Shown piece after piece: positions 1-8,075 of a stretch of 44,038 bases of DNA (position 1 is the first letter of the stretch; the number at the start of each line of letters is the position of its first letter). The position numbers were made by a program, and so were the translations under genes. The stretch is from Mucilaginibacter galii (lineage in GTDB: Bacteria > Bacteroidota > Bacteroidia > Sphingobacteriales > Sphingobacteriaceae). The stretch spans positions 1 through 44,038 of the forward strand of contig NZ_BMDO01000018.1 of the NCBI RefSeq assembly GCF_014635825.1, in the 5' to 3' direction. The notes under the pieces were generated by a model. The model did not search any database. It saw nothing but the letters and a program-made list of their open reading frames with translations, and was not told where the DNA came from.

Positions 1-1
1 C

Positions 2-82
2 TATTACAACTGGGAAAGGCCACATCAAGGTATAGGCGGTAAAAAACCTATCGAAATGACCACCCTAAACAACATATCTTAA
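2..82 (+). CDS. IS3-like transposase, C-terminal end (cut by window edge)
   Basis: The first 26 codons visible, ending in TAA at 80-82, read as the end of a DDE integrase-type transposase. They contain the segment ERPHQGIGGKKPIEM, which matches the conserved C-terminal RPHxxLGGxTPxE stretch of IS3-family OrfB proteins. The rest of the gene lies to the left of the window, so nothing can be said about whether the element is intact. The right terminal inverted repeat should lie within the next few tens of bases, but I could not identify it without the left end. It marks an insertion sequence at the left border. The family call rests on this short tail only. Confidence 0.7.
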   Translation, partial: YYNWERPHQGIGGKKPIEMTTLNNIS

Positions 83-118
83 ATCATCTGTTTGTCCTCG
101 AATTACTAAACCCTTACA

Positions 119-203
119 ATTGCGAGGAGCGATAGCGACGCGGCAATCTCTTTACGCTTAGTGACCGTGCGTCTGAGATTGCCACGCTATCGCTCGCAAT
201 GAC
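119..203. repeat. REP-like imperfect inverted repeat
   Basis: The left arm (about 119-150) and right arm (about 175-203) are imperfect reverse complements. Both are built from the words ATTGCGAG, CGATAGCG and GGCAATCTC, and about 24 nt separate them. Short hairpin elements with GCGAG and GGCAATCTC ends are common as interspersed intergenic repeats in this group of bacteria. There is no coding potential. It lies between the IS end and the galU terminator. Confidence 0.7.
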
Positions 204-345
204 ATGTTGGTTGATAGACGCGCGGCAACGTCGCCGTTTAAAATTTAAGCAAGGCCGCTATACATAGAAAGAGAGCGTGGGAATGACAGAAAAGCGGGCC
301 AAGCGGAGGCCTGGCGCGGGGAAGCTTTTTTCTGTCTTGATTTTT

Positions 346-489
346 TTGTTACTTTTTGTATCAAGACAAAAAGTAATGGGCCTCTGCGGCCAAGAGCAGA
401 CGAAAAACGTTCATCAGCACATAACAAAGTTCAAAACGCACTGAAACTAATAGCTCGAACAGAATTTCTCACTATCGTTCGAAATGACA
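346..489. repeat. Interspersed intergenic repeat, copy 1
   Basis: This stretch aligns along its length with 39186-39324 in the same orientation. Shared words include TTACTTT, TGCGGC, AGACGAAA, AGCACA, GTTCAAAACG, CGAACAG and ATTTCTCAC in the same order and at similar spacing. It is therefore a degenerate copy of a dispersed element. The flanking 250-345 contains inverted GC-rich words but no recognisable gene. A 60-codon open frame on the minus strand here is repeat-derived. Confidence 0.65.
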
Positions 490-497
490 TTTATTCT

Positions 498-535
498 TAA
501 AAAAGCGGCTGGTGTAATTCACCAGCCGCTTTGAA
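498..535 (-). terminator. Intrinsic terminator of galU
   Basis: A 13-bp perfect stem (502-514 with 520-532, arm AAAGCGGCTGGTG) encloses a 5-nt loop. On the minus strand it is followed by a run of T. It lies 10 nt beyond the galU stop codon, so it ends the kinase-galU unit. The plus-strand side has only GAAAAAG after the stem, so it probably works mainly for the minus strand. Confidence 0.9.
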
Positions 536-545
536 AAAGAAAGAT

Positions 546-1421
546 CTAAAACTGATCCTTATGCGCTTCTACAATTTCCTTTAAAAAGGCGTAGAACGGC
601 TTGGCAAATTCCTTACGGCGCAGGGCAAACTCTACGTTGGTTTTCAGAAAATCCAGCTTGTTGCCAATGTCGTAACGCTTACCTTCAATGGTGTGGGCAT
701 ACATGCTTTCGCTTTTCAGCAGGTTAAGCATGGCATCGGTCAACTGTACTTCGTTGTTTTTACCCGGAGGGGTTTTTTCTAAGGCAGTGTAAATTTCGGG
801 TGTTAAAATGTACCGACCGGCTATGGCCAGGTTAGAAGGGGCTTTGTCGATGTCGGGTTTTTCGATGAGGGTATTCAGGTTCATCAGCGTATCCGACAGC
901 ATATCGCCCCCAACAATGCCATAGCGCGACACTTTATCGTGCGGTACGGTTTCTACAGCTATAACCGTACTCTGGTATTGCTCGTAAATATCAATTAACT
1001 GCTGCGTAACCGGGATGACCGAGTTGATAATAGTATCGCCCAGTAAAACGGCAAAAGGCTCTTTCCCGGTATGGTGGCGGGCATAATAAATGGCATCGCC
1101 CAAACCATTGATCTCTTTTTGGCGGATGAAGTGGATATTGGCCATGTCAGACAGGTGCATGATCTCGTCATACATCTTGTCTTCTTTTTCCAGCAAACGC
1201 TCTTCCAGCTCGGGGTGGCGGTCAAAGTGATCTTCAATAGAGCGCTTGCCTTTGCCCGATATGATCAAAATATCTTCAATCCCCGAATCAACTGCTTCCT
1301 GTACCACGTACTGTATCGTAGGCGTGTCAATAATAGGGAGCATTTCTTTTGGAGAAGCCTTGGTGGCGGGCAAAAACCGGGTGCCTAAACCGGCGGCCGG
1401 TATTACTGCTTTTTTTACCAT
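546..1421 (-). CDS. galU: UTP--glucose-1-phosphate uridylyltransferase
   Basis: A 291-residue protein of the bacterial GalU family, which makes UDP-glucose from UTP and glucose 1-phosphate in the cytoplasm. UDP-glucose feeds cell-surface polysaccharides and the galactose pathway. The N-terminus carries the nucleotide-binding signature GLGTRFLPATKASPKEMLP at about residues 11-29. Later motifs include LLGD near residue 126 and an EKP near residue 188, both placed as in GalU. Length is normal for the family. The start ATG lies 1 nt after the stop codon of the upstream GHMP kinase, so the two are almost certainly co-transcribed, and a strong hairpin terminator follows. Given that neighbour, it may also use other sugar 1-phosphates, but that is inference. 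Confidence 0.95.
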   Translation of the reverse strand: MVKKAVIPAAGLGTRFLPATKASPKEMLPIIDTPTIQYVVQEAVDSGIEDILIISGKGKRSIEDHFDRHPELEERLLEKEDKMYDEIMHLSDMANIHFIRQKEINGLGDAIYYARHHTGKEPFAVLLGDTIINSVIPVTQQLIDIYEQYQSTVIAVETVPHDKVSRYGIVGGDMLSDTLMNLNTLIEKPDIDKAPSNLAIAGRYILTPEIYTALEKTPPGKNNEVQLTDAMLNLLKSESMYAHTIEGKRYDIGNKLDFLKTNVEFALRRKEFAKPFYAFLKEIVEAHKDQF

Positions 1422-1422
1422 G

Positions 1423-2418
1423 TTATATAATGTAGGGTTTAATAACGCGTGCGTTAATTTTTTTCAAACTGTAAACTAATCTCTTCAGCATTTCATCATC
1501 CTGGTAAATGCCAATAATGGCACCACCCGAACCGGTAAACGATGCCGATGCACCGCAGTTGCGGGCCGTATTAACAAGTTCCATATTGCTATCGCTAATG
1601 CTCATGATCTTGCAACGGTTGTCGAAGTTGGCATTAATCAACTGACCTAATAGCTCGTGGTTGCCGGCTCTGATGGCCTCGGCACCCTGATCGGCCAGGT
1701 TGGCAATGGTTGTTAAGGTAGATATGGTGTGCTCGTCGCCTTTATCATACTTTGAACGGATCTCGTTAAGCACTTTGCCTGATACCTTACTTAAATTGGT
1801 TTTATAGGCCATGTAAAGCTTGGGCAGCAAGTTAGGGTCAAGCGGCGTATAAACACCGTAGCCGTGTTCATCCATCTGCGCTTTGTTAAAGTCCATATGC
1901 ACACAGCCCTCGTAGCTTTGTATCACCCGGTCTTGCAAGCCGGCATTTATGCCCATTTCCTCAGTTTCTGCCCGCAGGGCAATGTTGGCTAAAATATGTT
2001 TAGGAATTTCGATGTCGTAAAATTGCATCAGCGCTTTCAGCGTAGCAATAATAATAGCGCTCGAACCCGCCAAACCCACCTGCCGCGGAATAGAGGAATG
2101 GTAGCGTATAGTGAAGTTTTTATTAGAAAGACGAATGCCGCTGGCATCGCAATGATCGCAAAACTTTTTAATAGCAGCCTTAATAATAGGAATACCGCCG
2201 TTGTAACCAATAAGACTCACGGTATCGCGAAGCTGGTAAATATTACGGAAAGTATTTAAATCGGCCTCCTGTTGTTCAATAACCAGTTCGGGCGATTGGT
2301 AAAGTAAAATGTGGGCACCAAAGTTTTTAATACTTAAGCTAAGGGTTTTTCCAAAATACCCATCGCTTGGGTTTCCTAATAATCCGGCTCGTGCATAAGC
2401 CCGCGAATCAATGATCAT
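1423..2418 (-). CDS. GHMP-family sugar kinase, glucuronokinase-like
   Basis: A 331-residue GHMP-superfamily small-molecule kinase. Motif 1 (RAYARAGLLGNPSDGYFGKT, about residues 6-25) holds the LLGNPSD stretch that I recall from plant glucuronokinase. Motif 2 (PRQVGLAGSSA, about 111-121) is the glycine-rich ATP-phosphate loop. Motif 3 (ASFTGSGGAIIG near residue 300) is the C-terminal GHMP motif. The likely reaction is ATP-dependent phosphorylation of a sugar or uronic acid at C1. The gene is first in a two-gene unit with galU, 1 nt apart, and a kinase plus pyrophosphorylase is the logic of a nucleotide-sugar salvage route. Galactokinase, heptose kinase or mevalonate-type activities are alternatives. 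The superfamily is secure; the exact substrate is not. Confidence 0.75.
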   Translation of the reverse strand: MIIDSRAYARAGLLGNPSDGYFGKTLSLSIKNFGAHILLYQSPELVIEQQEADLNTFRNIYQLRDTVSLIGYNGGIPIIKAAIKKFCDHCDASGIRLSNKNFTIRYHSSIPRQVGLAGSSAIIIATLKALMQFYDIEIPKHILANIALRAETEEMGINAGLQDRVIQSYEGCVHMDFNKAQMDEHGYGVYTPLDPNLLPKLYMAYKTNLSKVSGKVLNEIRSKYDKGDEHTISTLTTIANLADQGAEAIRAGNHELLGQLINANFDNRCKIMSISDSNMELVNTARNCGASASFTGSGGAIIGIYQDDEMLKRLVYSLKKINARVIKPYII

Positions 2419-2582
2419 AAGCGCAAATGTGTTGCGCTAAAATGCATATAATATCAGATATTAAAAGCCTTCGTAACAAATATGTTTAAAAGTGGTAGCG
2501 TATGAATAAGTATTATAGCGATAAGCTATAACGGAGATATCCAACTACAATACAGGAATTTTTGGGTGGAGTTATTTGCAGA

Positions 2583-2735
2583 TTAACTTTTAGGGCAGCT
2601 GCCGCAGCGTTTGCCTTTCTTATACTTTTTACAGCATTTTTTGTAAACACACTCCAGCTGAAAGCTAAAGTCTTTCATCGGCATTGATTGAATAGTGTTA
2701 TATTCGGCTGGCTTATTTTGTGTTTCTTTATCCAT
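2583..2735 (-). CDS. Small Cys-rich hypothetical protein
   Basis: A 50-residue reading frame starting MDKETQNKPA. Its C-terminal third is very basic and carries five cysteines (ECVYKKCCKKYKKGKRCGSC), then ends PKS. The pattern C-x4-CC-x8-C-x2-C suggests metal binding or disulphide formation. There is no signal peptide, so it is probably cytoplasmic. A good Bacteroidota promoter box (TATATTTG on the minus strand, 2752-2759) lies just upstream, giving a short leader of about 10 nt and supporting the start. No function can be assigned. It stands alone, 164 nt upstream of the kinase-galU unit and divergent from the esterase. Confidence 0.6.
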   Translation of the reverse strand: MDKETQNKPAEYNTIQSMPMKDFSFQLECVYKKCCKKYKKGKRCGSCPKS

Positions 2736-2751
2736 GGCACTTATCTGCCCG

Positions 2752-2759
2752 CAAATATA
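2752..2759 (-). promoter_or_regulatory. Putative -7 box (TAnnTTTG) for the small Cys-rich ORF
   Basis: On the minus strand the sequence reads TATATTTGC, matching the Bacteroidota housekeeping -7 consensus TAnnTTTG. It lies 16 nt before the ATG at 2735. No clear TTG was seen at the -33 position, so support is from one box and the spacing only. Confidence 0.45.
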
Positions 2760-2809
2760 GTTTATAATTAATCTAAATAAAATAGTTTCTCATTTTTATT
2801 AAAACCTGT

Positions 2810-3886
2810 ATGCGTATACATCTCAGTAGCTTATTGCTAACGCTGCTTATTACCAGTAGTTGTTTTGCCCAGCAAGCCGTTAAAAATAATGATAGCCACA
2901 TTCATTACATGGGCCGGGTAGATGTGCAGGCCAATAAAAGCATGCTATCGTGGCCGGGTACCAGTTTGAAAATTCATTTTAACGGCACCGGGGTTAAAGC
3001 CATACTGAAAGATGAGTATGGCCAAAACTTTTACAACATTATTATTGATGGTAAAGTAACTCAAAAGATTAACCTCGATACGGCAAAGCATGAGTACACC
3101 TTAGCGGCCAACCTGCCAGCAGGTGCACATAGCCTGGAGCTGTTTAAACTCACGGAGTGGGATAAGGGTAAAAGCTGGTTCTATGGCTTTGACCTCGACG
3201 CTAACACCCAGCTTTTGGCCGCCCCTGAAACCAAGAAGCGGAAGATCGAATTTTTTGGAAACTCCATTACCTGCGGTTACGCCGTGTTAGACACTACCGG
3301 TAAAGACCGCGGTACCGCTGAGTTTGAAGACAATTACCAAAGTTATGCCGCTATTACCTCAAGGTATTTTGACGCCGAGTATCATTGCACGGCCAAAAGC
3401 GGTATTGGTGTGTTGGTAAGCTGGTTCCCGCTAATTATGCCCGAAATGTATAACCGCCTGGATGCCACCGACCCGCGTAGCCGTTGGGATTTTAAAAAGT
3501 ATACGCCCGATGTGGTGGTAGTTAACCTGTTTCAAAATGATTCGTGGATAGTAACACAACCGCAAAATGCCCAGTTCCAGGCGCGGTTTGGCACCACGGC
3601 ACCAACCCCGCAAGATATAGTGAAAGCCTATGAAGCGTTCATTAAAACGTTGAGAAAAACCTACCCTAAAGCGCAGATCATTTGTGCACTGGGCAATATG
3701 GATGCTACCCGCAAAGGGTCGGCCTGGCCGGGTTATGTGGAGCAGGCGGTGAAGAACCTTAACGATAAGCAAATTTACACCCGCATGTTCCCCTACAAGA
3801 ATACCTCCGGACACCCACGCGTTAAAGAGCAGCAGGCCATGGCCACCGACTTGATTGGCTTTATAGAAAAAACTGTTAAGTGGTAG
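2810..3886 (+). CDS. Secreted SGNH esterase, CE2-like (carbohydrate acetyl esterase)
   Basis: A 358-residue exported protein: signal peptide about 1-20 ending SSCFAQQ, an N-terminal beta-sandwich about 28-140, then an SGNH/GDSL hydrolase domain to the end. The nucleophile is Ser152 in GNSITCGY, the Asn block is NLFQND, and the catalytic His335 lies in GHPRV near the C-terminus. The beta-sandwich plus SGNH order and the GxSITCGY block are those of carbohydrate esterase family 2, which removes acetyl groups from xylan, glucomannan or other glycans. It probably acts in the periplasm or at the outer surface. It is separated from the pectin locus by the helicase, so a role in deacetylating pectin is only a possibility. 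A terminator follows at about 110 nt. Confidence 0.8.
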   Translation: MRIHLSSLLLTLLITSSCFAQQAVKNNDSHIHYMGRVDVQANKSMLSWPGTSLKIHFNGTGVKAILKDEYGQNFYNIIIDGKVTQKINLDTAKHEYTLAANLPAGAHSLELFKLTEWDKGKSWFYGFDLDANTQLLAAPETKKRKIEFFGNSITCGYAVLDTTGKDRGTAEFEDNYQSYAAITSRYFDAEYHCTAKSGIGVLVSWFPLIMPEMYNRLDATDPRSRWDFKKYTPDVVVVNLFQNDSWIVTQPQNAQFQARFGTTAPTPQDIVKAYEAFIKTLRKTYPKAQIICALGNMDATRKGSAWPGYVEQAVKNLNDKQIYTRMFPYKNTSGHPRVKEQQAMATDLIGFIEKTVKW

Positions 3887-3995
3887 GTTGATGCCAAAGA
3901 GATCATAATACACAATGGTCATCCTTTAATGATAGTGAAAGACCCTGGTAGTTAATAGCCTTAATAAAGTAAAATTCAACTTATTTATTATATTT

Positions 3996-4020
3996 AGCCA
4001 CCTAACAAGTGGCTTTTTTA
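3996..4020 (+). terminator. Intrinsic terminator after the CE2-like esterase
   Basis: The stem AGCCAC/GTGGCT (3996-4001 with 4009-4014) has a 7-nt loop and is followed by a run of six T. It is placed to end the esterase transcript, and the T-run almost touches the start codon of the next small gene. Confidence 0.75.
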
Positions 4021-4022
4021 AT

Positions 4023-4292
4023 GTGAAAAAATTTATCCCTCACCTACTTGGATTTATTCTTGTAACAACAATAATATTAGCTATTGTAGGCCATATTAGT
4101 CAATCAAATTATGAATTTAGTGGGCTCATTCAAAAAATAAAATTTGAAGAGCCTAAACATACGCCCATCATTACAGTTCATCAAATAAACTACAAATTTG
4201 TTTATAGAGGAACTGAATTTGATTCTATAAAAGTAGGTGATAGCATTATTAAGTTAAAGGGGGAAGAAAGTATTAGGATTATAAAAAAATGA
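4023..4292 (+). CDS. Small single-pass membrane protein, unknown function
   Basis: An 89-codon frame beginning with GTG at 4023; an ATG two bases earlier reads straight into a stop, so GTG is the only plausible start. It opens MKKFIPHLLGF with one hydrophobic segment at about residues 5-24, then a soluble region with KIKFEEPKHTPIITVHQINY and a short KVGDSIIKLKG block. The latter suggests a small beta-rich domain facing the periplasm. The base composition is much more AT-rich than the neighbouring genes. It begins directly after a terminator and I see no promoter box, so its expression is uncertain. I do not recognise the family. Confidence 0.55.
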   Translation: MKKFIPHLLGFILVTTIILAIVGHISQSNYEFSGLIQKIKFEEPKHTPIITVHQINYKFVYRGTEFDSIKVGDSIIKLKGEESIRIIKK

Positions 4293-4438
4293 ATCCCAAT
4301 ACTTCATTTTTTGGTGTAAACTTATATATAGTTACCAAGATCCTGTTCTAATAGCACTTGAAAATATGCATGTACAAGGATGATTTACCGTTATCACCCG
4401 AAATCACAGGAAACTTTTATAATCTACACAGCTTCTCC

Positions 4439-4446
4439 TACTTTTG
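4439..4446 (+). promoter_or_regulatory. Putative -7 box for the SNF2 helicase
   Basis: TACTTTTG matches the TAnnTTTG -7 consensus and lies 18 nt upstream of the helicase ATG at 4465. There is no convincing TTG at -33. Confidence 0.45.
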
Positions 4447-4464
4447 TTGTAATATACCGCCAGC

Positions 4465-7400
4465 ATGACTCCGGCACCAACTAACGAGGCTAATCATTTT
4501 TCGCAAAGCGTTTACGTTATACCCAATACTACGGTGGGTACGCTTACGGCGTTAACCCTGGCCCAGCACAGCACGGGCTTTGATGATTTACCTGCCGAGT
4601 TGCTCTTGGCACAGGAGATGGACTTGAACCAGGGGGCATTCACCGGTAAATACTACGCAGGCTTCCCGGTGGTACAAGTAATGCAGCAATTGGGCCAGTT
4701 AATGCTCATTTGCCCATGCCATGAGCCTAAAAACAAGCTTTGCAGCCATCAAAGCCAGGTACTGGCGCAATTGCTGCAAAAAGAAGAGTTCCGGTTGTTC
4801 TATGATGATGGCCTGCGGCACGAAAAGCTGAAGAAGTTTGCCGTTGATTATGGCTTACAGAGCGAAGCTGATCTGGATAGTTACTTCAAGCTTCAGCATC
4901 AGGACGGTAAAACCGTTATTGTACCCCGGCGTGCTTCCCTGTTCCCGGTAACACCCGATAGTTTGGATGCCATAACCAAACTCATGCTGCCTTCATCAGA
5001 ACTGGTTTTAAGGCAGTCGGGAGCTACGGAGAGCGGCGAGGTAAGGTGCATTGTATTGAAGCAGCATAAATACTACAAGCACCTGATCGTGGAGTTGCAC
5101 GATGCGCCGGTGACCAAAGACGGCAAGATCAAGAACCCGCTGGTACCGGTCAACCCACTTGAACTGGTTTGGGAAAGTAACGACCCGCTCGAGCTTAAAT
5201 TCTTTACCGCCGTATCGCGCTTTAAAAATAACGTGGACGGCAAGGTAACGGCGTCGGTGTTGGATAGTCTGCGCATGATCGTAAAAAATCCGCTGAATTT
5301 CAGTTGTTACATCCACCAAAGCCAGGTTTCTGAAAGGGTAACGGCCAGCGCTTTGCAACTGGTTAAGCTCGACCGCATTGTAAACGACATTGAACTATCG
5401 GTAAATGAAAAGGGACAGTTTTACGAGGTAGGAGGTAAGCTTAAAATTGGTAATGATGATTATAATTTAAGCGATGTAGACCTGCTGTTCAATTACTTTG
5501 TACAGGCAGATAACAACAACCTTTACCTGGTTAAAGACCTGCAAATGCTGGGCGTTATCCAATTCTTTAAACGCCGGAAGGAAGATTTGCTCATCCATCA
5601 ATCACAATACGGCCGCTTTAAAGATAAGATACTTGATAAGCTGGAAGAGCGCAACAAGATCAATTACAATAACAGCAAGCCCGCCACGGCCCGTCAAATG
5701 GCCCAGTATGGGTTGGATAAGGATACGGAGAAGATCATCTACCTGTCCGACTTTGGTCCGCATGTCATGATCGTTCCGGTGATGCGTTATGGCGAAATAG
5801 AGATTCCTATCCGTACGCAAAAGCAGATTAACATCATGGATAGTAAAGGCAAGTACTTTACCATGGAACGTAACGAAGCTGCGGAACGCGATTTTACCGC
5901 TTTACTGCTCAAACAACACATCTATTTTGAAGAGCAGTTAACCGACGACCTGCAATACTTTTACCTGCATAAAGACCGCTTCTTGAGTGAGGACTGGTTC
6001 CTCAATGCTTTTGATGCATGGCAAGCAGCGGGTATTACCATTTTAGGCTTTAACGAGCTCACGGGTAATAAGCTGAATATGCACAAGGTGAAAATATCGG
6101 TGCAGGTTATAAGCGGTATCAACTGGTTTAACACCGTAATTGATGCCCGTTTTGGTAAACGCAAGGCATCGTTAAAGCATTTGCACAAGGCCATCCGTAA
6201 CAAAACCAAGTTTGTGCAGTTAGACGATGGCACCCTGGGCATACTGCCTGCCGAATGGTTAGCACGCTTCACCGAGTATTTCAACGCCGCCGAAATTGCT
6301 GACGATGATACGCTGCGCACGCCTCGCATCAACTATGCCGCTATTACGCAGCTTTATGATGATGAAATGCTGGATATGGAGGTAAAAACCGAACTGTTGA
6401 ATTACCAGCAAAAGTTAGTCAATTTTGAGACTGTAAAGGAGGTTAGTGTTCCGGCAGATTTAAACGGCGAACTGCGCCATTACCAACACCAGGGACTAAA
6501 TTGGCTCAACTTTTTAGATGATTTTAATTTTGGCGGCTGCCTGGCCGATGATATGGGATTGGGTAAAACTATCCAGATCATTGCCTTTATTTTGTTGCAG
6601 CGCAGTAAGGTACGTCATAACACTAACTTGCTGGTGGTGCCCACATCGCTCATCTTCAACTGGCAGGCGGAAGTGGCCAAGTTTGCGCCCACCCTCAAGC
6701 TACACACCATTTACGGTGCGGACCGTATTAAAAGTATTAATGACTTTGACGCGTACGATATCATCCTTACCTCGTACGGCACGCTGCTGGCCGATGTAAT
6801 GTTCCTAAAAGAGTATACATTCAACTATATTTTTTTGGACGAATCGCAAAATATTAAGAACCCCGATTCGCAGCGGTACAAAGCGGTAAGGTTATTGAAA
6901 GCGCGTAACCGCATTGCCATTACCGGTACACCTATCGAGAACAATACGTTCGATTTGTATAGTCAGCTTTCATTTGCCTGCCCCGGCCTGTTAGGCAGTA
7001 AGCAGTACTTTAAAGATATTTACTCGCAGCCCATTGATATGTTTAAGGTGAGTAAGCGCCGTGACGAATTGCAGCAAAAAATTAAACCTTTTGTGCTGCG
7101 CCGTACCAAGCAGGAGGTAGCCGGCGAACTGCCCGACAAAACCGAAATGGTGCTCTACTGCGAAATGCAGGCCGAACAACGCAAGTTATACGATGCCTAT
7201 GAGCGGGAGTTTCGGGAGCTGATCTCCGCTACCACGCAGGAGCAGCTCGCCAAGAAATCGATGCACATCCTGAAAGGCATCACCAAACTACGGCAGATCT
7301 GCGATTCGCCCTTACTCCTGAGCGGCGATAAACTGCCCGGCAACGCCTCGGCTAAAATTGACGTATTGATGGAGCAAATCGAGAGCAAGGCACCAAATCA

Positions 7401-7854
7401 TAAGATACTCGTGTTTTCGCAGTTTGTAACCATGCTCGACTTGATTCGCAAAGAACTGCAAGCCAAACAAATTGGCCATGCTTATTTAACCGGCAGTACC
7501 CGTAACCGCGAGGCGGTAGTTAACCAGTTTCAGCACAGTGCCGATACGCGGGTGTTCCTTATCAGCCTCAAAGCAGGTGGTACCGGCCTCAACCTCACCG
7601 CGGCCGATTACGTTTACCTGGTAGACCCCTGGTGGAACCCCGCCATTGAGAACCAGGCTATCGACCGCTCGTACCGCATAGGCCAGCACAAAAATGTAGT
7701 AGCGGTCAGGCTCATATGCCCCAACACGGTAGAAGAGAAAATGATGCAACTGCAGGAAACCAAAAAGGAACTGGCCGGCACGTTGATCTCGTCGGATGCG
7801 TCCGTTTTTAAATCGCTTAACAAAACCGATCTGTTAAGTTTGCTCGGTTCGTGA
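4465..7854 (+). CDS. SWIM zinc-finger SNF2-family helicase/ATPase
   Basis: A 1129-residue protein of the bacterial SNF2 class, an ATP-driven DNA translocase that remodels protein-nucleic acid complexes. A SWIM-type zinc site C83-x-C85-x7-C93-x-H95 sits near the N-terminus. The first 640 residues otherwise show no motif I can name. The helicase core follows: Walker A DDMGLGKT near 695, motif II DESQN near 792 (a variant of DEAH), motif III ITGTPIENN near 819, and the C-terminal lobe with SLKAGGTGLNLTAADYV and DRSYRIGQ near 1068. Length and order match SWIM-SNF2 proteins found in many Bacteroidota. It appears to be a single-gene unit with a TACTTTTG box upstream. No methylase or nuclease partner is adjacent, so I see no sign of a restriction or defence system. 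Confidence 0.9.
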   Translation: MTPAPTNEANHFSQSVYVIPNTTVGTLTALTLAQHSTGFDDLPAELLLAQEMDLNQGAFTGKYYAGFPVVQVMQQLGQLMLICPCHEPKNKLCSHQSQVLAQLLQKEEFRLFYDDGLRHEKLKKFAVDYGLQSEADLDSYFKLQHQDGKTVIVPRRASLFPVTPDSLDAITKLMLPSSELVLRQSGATESGEVRCIVLKQHKYYKHLIVELHDAPVTKDGKIKNPLVPVNPLELVWESNDPLELKFFTAVSRFKNNVDGKVTASVLDSLRMIVKNPLNFSCYIHQSQVSERVTASALQLVKLDRIVNDIELSVNEKGQFYEVGGKLKIGNDDYNLSDVDLLFNYFVQADNNNLYLVKDLQMLGVIQFFKRRKEDLLIHQSQYGRFKDKILDKLEERNKINYNNSKPATARQMAQYGLDKDTEKIIYLSDFGPHVMIVPVMRYGEIEIPIRTQKQINIMDSKGKYFTMERNEAAERDFTALLLKQHIYFEEQLTDDLQYFYLHKDRFLSEDWFLNAFDAWQAAGITILGFNELTGNKLNMHKVKISVQVISGINWFNTVIDARFGKRKASLKHLHKAIRNKTKFVQLDDGTLGILPAEWLARFTEYFNAAEIADDDTLRTPRINYAAITQLYDDEMLDMEVKTELLNYQQKLVNFETVKEVSVPADLNGELRHYQHQGLNWLNFLDDFNFGGCLADDMGLGKTIQIIAFILLQRSKVRHNTNLLVVPTSLIFNWQAEVAKFAPTLKLHTIYGADRIKSINDFDAYDIILTSYGTLLADVMFLKEYTFNYIFLDESQNIKNPDSQRYKAVRLLKARNRIAITGTPIENNTFDLYSQLSFACPGLLGSKQYFKDIYSQPIDMFKVSKRRDELQQKIKPFVLRRTKQEVAGELPDKTEMVLYCEMQAEQRKLYDAYEREFRELISATTQEQLAKKSMHILKGITKLRQICDSPLLLSGDKLPGNASAKIDVLMEQIESKAPNHKILVFSQFVTMLDLIRKELQAKQIGHAYLTGSTRNREAVVNQFQHSADTRVFLISLKAGGTGLNLTAADYVYLVDPWWNPAIENQAIDRSYRIGQHKNVVAVRLICPNTVEEKMMQLQETKKELAGTLISSDASVFKSLNKTDLLSLLGS

Positions 7855-8075
7855 TCCCATTTCTTCAATAATCGAAAAATGTAATTAAATGAGGAAATGT
7901 GAAGTTTTAAGCTCATAATTTGAGGAATAATGTACTTTACATTCAACGGTATTTTGATGTGGATATCATCCCAAAGAGATTGGAATTAGCCAAGAATTTT
8001 ATTCCTCATTCGTTTAATATTCCCGATATTTACAGCAATAAACCAATTATAACCCCCTTTACTGTAAACACCTAA

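Noticed and set aside
245..427. 60-codon open frame on the minus strand
   Set aside because: It lies within and beside an interspersed repeat whose second copy does not keep the frame, and its composition is not protein-like.
3431..3922. 163-codon minus-strand frame opposite the CE2-like esterase
   Set aside because: It overlaps the catalytic domain of a clear plus-strand gene and has no motif.
4465..7854. SNF2 helicase as part of a defence island
   Set aside because: No nuclease, methylase or other defence gene is next to it; the SWIM-SNF2 architecture is common as an orphan housekeeping gene.
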